A stretch of DNA of 64,000 nucleotides, from the NCBI GenBank assembly GCA_025738555.1, contig JAOVFP010000022.1, forward strand, positions 868,001-932,000. Reading direction: 5' to 3'. Numbering within the stretch: position 1 is the first letter of the stretch; every line of letters starts with the position of its first letter. The stretch comes from Cyathus striatus. Lineage: Eukaryota > Basidiomycota > Agaricomycetes > Agaricales > Nidulariaceae. Positions 59,691-64,000 of the stretch are shown in pieces. Position numbers and translations under genes: made by a program. The notes below the pieces were generated by a model. It ran no database searches. It saw nothing but the letters and a program-made list of their open reading frames with translations, and was not told where the DNA came from.

Positions 59691-62206
59691 TCATGACGTG
59701 CGGTTTTGCTTCTTCGCTGTGCCGATGTTAGTGTTGTTAACCTGAACACGATGTATGAGCGGGGTAGGTTGGTAACGGTGGGAGAATGTACCTTGGTCGC
59801 GAACCGAAGGGAGGTAAGCGATTCGTTTAGATGGGCAGCGAGGGGTGAAAGATTCAAAACCATCTGTACGCGACAATCAGAAGGGTCTGACCGGACAACA
59901 TAGTGAAAACGCTTACCAGTGTCTTTGAGTTACCACTCAGTGAATTTTGCAGGAGATACGTCAACTGCAAGTCGCTTGAATCAGCAAGTACTACTACCGA
60001 GTACGGGAGAGGGCGGCTAACCTTGGAATTCCTATACGGGATATGCTTATCCCCCTTCTCACTCTTTTCTCCCAGGGCAGCAATAACATCGCCCAGCGCA
60101 CTCAAACTCCTATTGATATTCTGTGTCTCCCTCACACGTTCCTTGTCAGCCCCATTCGCAAAGCTCACATTGAGCCTCTCGCTACCCGCCAAGTCGACCA
60201 GATTCAGACTACCTTCGCATTTCTCTCCAGTGCCCTCGCAGCCTGTGAGGCCAACATTTACGCCACTAATGCGGAGCGTGAAGACAGAGTGAGAGCGAGA
60301 AGAGCGCTCGTTCATCATTGTCGCTGCTACGCTCCTTCGGGACTGTGCCAAGGCAAGAAGCGTTCGCACCTGCGAGGCAGAATGGAGCGGAATGACGTTC
60401 ACATCTGTCACCCGCGTACCCCCCGTCTTAGGGTCGTGCTTGATCTCATGTTTCTTCTTGTCGAACTCCGCTTTGCCCAAGAGATCGTTTATTGTTTCGT
60501 TGTACTGCGAGGAAATAGCGGCCAGTAAGGGATAGCGTAGATGTACAAGTGGAGTAGCCTTACGATTTCAAGGAACTGCCCCTCCATTGTGTATTCCCAG
60601 CCCTTTGTCTTCATTTGCTCTGCTACGCGGAATACTTGCTCCACTGCTCGCGGAATCATACCAGCAGAGGCTTCGGTCTGAAAAGTGAAGTTTCAGATAT
60701 GAGAGTGCAGTCACATGGCAGGAGCTACTCACCGAGCCACCCTCCATGGTGAACGACTTGCCAGAACCTGTTTGACCGTATGCGAAGATACAGACATTAT
60801 AGCCGTCAATACAGCTTTGCGCAAGGTGGGATATCTCTTCGAAAACTTCCATCTGCGAAGATTGCGGCTCAAATACCTAGAGAAGTGTGCTCATCAGCAA
60901 TGCCCCGCCTGCCTCAGATACTGCAACTTACTCGGTCAAAGTTGAAGTTGTAGACTTCTTTTCGCTCCTGACCAGTGGCACTCTCGCTCTTCGAGTGAAC
61001 AACAATCTCCTTATGATCCTGGCGATCAGGGAACGCCATGTCGAGCTGCAGCTCCTGCTTGACCTTCTCGGGATCCTCCAACGTCGGTGTTGATGATCCC
61101 CTCGAATCGCCACCAGAACTTGACGAAGACGAAGATAACATCCCCGAATACGTAACCACATCCGATGGTAAGATAGGCCTCACGCGACAGAACACGCGAA
61201 TGTTCCCCTTGAGTTCCTGCACCATATTATGCAGCTTCCTTCGCACCATCTCACTCTCCATCGCATCCACCTTCATCTCCTCCACCTTCTTCTGCGCTTC
61301 CTCCAACTTGAGACTAAGCTCCGAGACCCGCTGAGCATAAGCATCAAGCTGAGACTGTAACGCCGCATTCTGAGCCTGCAGAGCGTTATTTTGAGTTGTA
61401 AGAGTAAGATGGGCGGTAGATTGGTGTTGAACAGTAGACTTGAGCGACGAGACCGTCTCCCGCTCCCGCTCCAGGTCACTGCGACATATCCTAAGATCCT
61501 CATTTACCTCCCGTATCTCCCTATCACGCTTCTTCACGTCCATCTCAAGGTCCATCACTTCCCTCGCATGCGCCTTCTTGAGACTCTCAATCTCATCAGA
61601 AAAAGTAACCAACTCGCGCCGGTGGTCGAGTTCCTGCGATTTGGCATTCGCAAGTTCGCGGGACAGAGCGAGGTGGTTGGCCTGTAGCTCTGCCACCTTA
61701 TTTCGTTCTGCTTCCATGTCGGAGGCGAGGCGGGCGGCATCTGCTACTCGCGCTTGCTCGATGGACGTGAGCTGTGTCTGGAGCTCTCGGAATCGCAGAT
61801 CCTCGCCACCCCGTGCTCCATTAGCTCGTGTGGAGCCCGAAACAACTCTCCCCGGTGGATTTCGAGCTGCAGTGGTAGGCCTTACAGGCTGTCGAGGGGC
61901 TTGAATGGCCGGTGGAGCGCTGGTCCCCCTCGTCCTTGAAGTCGTCAGTGTAGGTGGCCTAGGTTTTGTCAAAGGTTTAGGAGCAATAGTCCTAGATGTA
62001 GCAGCATTTGTCGCCGTTCTTGAAGGTTGTAGAGCTCTGGTCGGTCGAGTAGCTCCTATTGCTGGTAATTTGCGAGGCTTATCTTCTTCCTCTTCGTCGA
62101 TGGTTGACTTGCGTTTTCGTAGGTTGACGTTCGATGTACTCATCGTTAGAGTTGGTCCTGGCTCTGGTGCTGGTGATGAGCTCCGTAGTCTTGGTAGGCG
62201 GGACAT
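59691..62206 (-). CDS. Kinesin-14 (C-terminal motor, Kar3/KlpA type), 728 aa
   Basis: Seven exons from the right: 62206-60932, 60876-60733, 60677-60564, 60504-60022, 59964-59917, 59863-59792 and 59741-59691; every junction is GT-AG and in frame. Residues 1-120 are basic, Pro/Ser/Thr-rich (microtubule-binding tail). About 135-330 is coiled coil. The motor starts at the neck [12 protein letters not shown]. It has the P-loop [10 protein letters not shown], switch [12 protein letters not shown] and switch [10 protein letters not shown], then [10 protein letters not shown] and RNSKLTYLLQ. A motor at the C-terminus defines kinesin-14, minus-end-directed motors of spindle assembly and karyogamy. The start is the first ATG of the frame; upstream codons in the same frame lack an ATG before the next change. 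Confidence 0.95.
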
Positions 62207-62513
62207 GTCGATGGAGGAGGAGGACAATGGTGAGGGCGACGAACAGAACAGTTTCAACCAGCTCAGCGCGCTATCACGTGATGGTGTTTGCTATCCCGTG
62301 ACAATAATTTGAATAAATTGTGACGCGCGTCTCGGCTGGGCGCGTCTCCTTTCATGCTTTCAATCTCCTCGTTTTTACATAGCAAATGGCTGGGAGTAAC
62401 ATAGAATTACGCTAATATTGAATTGGTTATAATACTGTTCACTACGGATAGCATCCTTAATTCGTATGTATCCAAGTTTCGGCATATCATTCTGTTCAGT
62501 TTGTGATCGGTCA

Positions 62514-62929
62514 TTAACATGCAGTATCCTCCGGGACTTGGTCGCAACTAATATGGTTCAACAGTAAGTTTAGCATATCTCCAAACAATTAGAAACACTC
62601 ACAAGTTGCTAGCAAACCCATGGCAACATTTCCAACCCGTTCCGGGACCTGAAATAGATTAACGTGAAAACGTGAACTATCTGGCTTGCATAGAACGCTA
62701 ATTACAATCCTGTGGCGGTATCAGTAAAGTACAGCATCTTTATAAGGAGAATATGCTTACGGTATCGTAGTTGCCTGACGAAGTAAGACAAAACCGAGTG
62801 AGCTAACTATAGAGAAGCGAAATCAAATCACTTACAAGTTGAAGGCAACACCGAGGGAGAAGGATTTGGGCTAGCAATAACCTGCACGGCTAAGACAGCA
62901 CAGACAGCAAGCAAGAGTCCTTTAAACAT
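62514..62929 (-). CDS. Six-cysteine secreted peptide, outlying member (63 aa)
   Basis: Exons from the right: 62929-62836, 62774-62761 (14), 62709-62706 (4 bases), 62648-62603 and 62547-62514; 64 codons with stop. Signal peptide MFKGLLLAVCAVLAVQVIAS, then PNPSPS. The core is C-x5-C-x6-CC-x7-C-x8-C, with CPGTGWKCC. The 4-base exon gatt is needed to keep the frame and the second cysteine, as in the member at 39596-40068. It lies 308 bases upstream of the kinesin-14 start codon on the same strand, outside the main cluster. Confidence 0.65.
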
Positions 62930-63267
62930 CTTGTAATCTCTGGTTGATTTCGTTACAGATGTCTACGAGAAACGCTTCTATTATAACAGTCGGAACTAGT
63001 TTTCACATTCCTCTCAACACCGTACTATCTTACACTTAACCAAGCCTTGGCAACGCCCATGAAGCGCTCCATTCTAAAGGCAACTGCATTGTGCACACAG
63101 GTGCACGTTTCTTCGGACCATGAAACGGAGTTTCGAAGAACGCGGGAGATCAGGAAATCGTTTACCCCGTCCTTCACAAGAATAGACACTCCAAGGACGC
63201 CTGCCGTAATGTAGTTGATTCTTACGCTTTCACCCTAGAATCAACGGGATCAACAGAAGTGCTTGAT
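62930..63267. other. Intergenic; no gene seen
   Basis: No supported frame. Confidence 0.4.
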
Positions 63268-63616
63268 CTAGACAGCAGCTGAGCTTGCCTCGCTATCACC
63301 GCTCGCGCTTCCCAGAAGACCCTCGAGCGTCCGAGGCAACTGGCCGCGTACCAAAATCTCTAAAAAGAAGTCATACTCGACAAATTCAAATTCCAAGTCG
63401 AAAGGTTTTGCAGGCTTGATAAGAATCATCCTCGGACAAGCATCAGTAAAATCAACCGATGCAAGGTCGCCGTCATCCCGAGTAAATCCATGATGATCAA
63501 ACACGTATTCAGCACTGAAATTCCCCATGGGTGTTCCAAATGTTACATTTCCTGCGAAACCATATTAGACCCTAAACCAAATGAAAGCCAAGAAAGTGTA
63601 CCTCACTTTGCTCCAT
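63268..63616 (-). CDS. Unrecognised acidic protein, or 3' end of a larger gene
   Basis: The main exon (63551-63268) is open and has a coding look: TFGTPMGNFSAEYVFDHHG, then an acidic stretch with FDLEFEFVEYDFF, ending in ASSAAV. A GT-AG intron to a 10-base first exon (63616-63607, ATG GAG CAA A) gives a 97-codon protein in frame. That start may be chance, and the exon could belong to a longer gene reaching to the right. No family recognised. Confidence 0.4.
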
Positions 63617-64000
63617 TGCCCGACATCATAGCAGTCATACGACCACCGCCCAAACGTCGCAGGCAACAAGGGTTAATGTGCCCTGGAAGCTCTACTGGAG
63701 TGGTACATCGCTCATGTCAACCGGCTGTCGTTTGATTTTGATATTCGGTGCGGCAATCCGACGGTACTCCCCCTTTAACCTTATGCCAGCTCTAAGTGCA
63801 CGTTCTTCAAATTCGAGGGATGGTTTCTTATATGAGATCCGTACCGTTTCTCGTTATTTTCGCGTAGGATCTGACGTTCTGGACGAGGAGGAAAATAAAG
63901 AGGGATTCCTTATCGAAGCTCAACGTGCTTCAGGTCTTCGGCTTCCATGTGAAGACGTTGGTAAATAAAGAGAAACATGAACAAATACTTACAGGGTTAA
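63617..64000. other. Window end; no resolved gene
   Basis: May hold upstream exons of the gene to its left. No consistent frame found. Confidence 0.3.

Noticed and set aside
60043..60528. 161-codon plus-strand frame
   Set aside because: Antisense to the kinesin motor exon 4, a shadow of a GC-biased coding region.
61440..61904. 154-codon plus-strand frame
   Set aside because: Antisense to the coiled-coil and tail part of the kinesin-14 gene, whose motifs and splice sites are clear.
1..64000. tRNA and rRNA genes
   Set aside because: I looked for the B-box type sequence and ribosomal signatures by eye and saw no convincing case; a covariance-model scan would be decisive.

Overview
The window reads as genomic DNA of a mushroom-forming basidiomycete (Agaricomycetes). 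The evidence is class I hydrophobins, many genes cut by 45-65 nt GT-AG introns, lineage-typical seven-helix membrane proteins and F-box proteins, and decayed transposons. Everything here is read from the sequence alone; exon models were built by hand from splice signals, frame and comparison of paralogues within the window, and no database was searched.

Layout. 1-4.9 kb: 3' part of a dead non-LTR retrotransposon that landed inside a duplicate of a PD-(D/E)XK-like gene; the truncated remnant follows directly, and two further copies lie at 6.6-7.5 and 14.8-15.7 kb. 8.8-10 kb: broken alpha/beta hydrolase gene. 10.36-11.60 kb: non-autonomous hAT-type element with a perfect 8-bp target duplication. 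12-23.4 kb: two class I hydrophobin genes on duplicated segments, plus two GNAT acetyltransferase copies, one frameshifted. 24.2-30.1 kb: MscL-type channel with a C-terminal CxxC pair, a seven-helix membrane protein, and a large intronless membrane glycoprotein. 30.2-36.2 kb: three tandem genes for a ~146-residue secreted protein, each followed by F-box gene sequence; only the last F-box copy is long. 36.5-38.5 kb: Apn2 AP endonuclease with GRF finger.

42.9-49.8 kb is a degenerate repeat array, mostly readable on the minus strand, without recognisable genes. 50.1-50.7 kb holds a Bud20-like ribosome biogenesis factor, followed by a palindromic MITE. 52.5-58.4 kb is the most striking part: a cluster of tiny secreted peptides with six cysteines in the order C-C-CC-C-C, encoded by genes split into up to five exons with internal exons of only 7 nt; outlying members at 39.6 and 62.9 kb use a 4-nt exon. 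A kinesin-14 gene (59.7-62.2 kb) sits between cluster and outlier.

Housekeeping genes (Apn2, Bud20, kinesin-14) are thus interspersed with fast-evolving, duplicating secreted-protein families and selfish DNA. The hydrophobins and both secreted-peptide families act outside the cell. Their coordinated roles are inference; the duplicated upstream regions suggest shared regulation within each family.
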